From Candidatus Copromonas faecavium (nom. illeg.) (lineage in GTDB: Bacteria > Bacillota > Clostridia > Lachnospirales > Lachnospiraceae): 49,200 nt of DNA. The translations under genes were made by a program, and so were the position numbers. The stretch spans positions 1-49,200 of the forward strand of contig DVGC01000045.1 of NCBI GenBank assembly GCA_018712915.1. Direction: 5' to 3'. How positions within the stretch are numbered: the stretch's first letter is position 1; the number at the start of each line of letters is the position of its first letter. The notes beneath the pieces were generated by a model. It was not told where the DNA came from. It saw only the letters and a list, made by a program, of their open reading frames with translations, and made no database searches. Of the stretch, positions 49,124-49,200 are shown one piece after another.

Positions 49124-49200
49124 CTAAACAGTAGGTGGAGCGGCCACCAGATAACCTTGTCTCTGGAGGATAAAAATAGCCTCGGCTACAGAAACCTCAC
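49124..49200 (-). CDS. Possible C-terminal end of a minus-strand gene, partial
   Basis: On the minus strand an open frame enters from the right edge and stops at TAG (49124-49126); its last residues read EVSVAEAIFILQRQGYLVAA plus four more. The composition looks protein-like but it is too short to recognise. It could belong to a mobile element. Confidence 0.3.
   Translation of the reverse strand, partial: EVSVAEAIFILQRQGYLVAAPPTV

Noticed and set aside
1..49200. CRISPR arrays, tRNA or rRNA genes, complete insertion sequences
   Set aside because: No regularly spaced repeat-spacer array, cloverleaf, rRNA segment or transposase gene was recognised; the tandem repeats found have no spacers. Checked by eye only.

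Overview
The window is chromosomal DNA of an anaerobic endospore-forming member of the Clostridia, most likely a gut Lachnospiraceae. The evidence is the complete spoIIIA operon, the clostridial housekeeping order asp23-nusB-xseAB-ispA-dxs-tlyA-nadK-argR-recN-spoIVB, purine-rich AGGAGG ribosome binding sites, many GTG starts and a bile salt hydrolase. By eye the sequence is G+C-rich for a clostridium. I do not name a species.

Layout. (1) 1-5410: spoIIIAA (5' end outside the window) to spoIIIAH, eight overlapping genes for the engulfment-stage channel between mother cell and forespore. (2) 5411-16674: an 81-bp hairpin repeat, then one long plus-strand block of housekeeping genes ending in spoIVB. 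(3) 16675-19050: a second hairpin-repeat cluster and a minus-strand type II restriction-modification pair, lying where spo0A usually follows spoIVB. (4) 19254-21007: a PiT phosphate transporter with its PhoU-like DUF47 partner. (5) 21101-28232: catabolic genes: an unusual crotonase-fold protein divergent from an aminotransferase, a LysR regulator divergent from a DUF6282 hydrolase-like protein and a MatC-like dicarboxylate transporter, then a lone NADP isocitrate dehydrogenase. (6) 28264-33337: a CsoR-family metal sensor, two related DUF3841 proteins, glycerate kinase and a P1B metal ATPase whose promoter carries a CsoR-type operator. (7) 33367-35767: a bile salt hydrolase flanked by short tandem repeats, and an HTH-Fic protein with an altered Fic motif. 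(8) 36069-42346: a TetR regulator divergent from a three-gene envelope module (MMPL/RND transporter, secreted coiled-coil protein, secreted protein with a wall-binding-like end). (9) 42374-49022: a DeoR regulator divergent from phosphonoacetaldehyde hydrolase, an iron-dependent alcohol dehydrogenase and an Opp/Dpp-type ABC importer. The importer's ATPase genes are missing where they would be expected, and the last ~170 bases look like a junction.

How the genes work together. Regions 1, 2 and spoIVB cover sporulation, isoprenoid precursors, NAD(P), DNA repair and arginine control. Regions 3-9 are accessory modules, most with their own regulator and a recognisable sigma-A promoter. The leads I find most interesting are the phosphonate locus without a PhnW transaminase and with DeoR-type repeats at 11-bp spacing, the three-gene envelope module, and the hairpin repeat family, one copy of which is in frame with asp23. 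All functions are inferred from sequence reading only; no database search was run.
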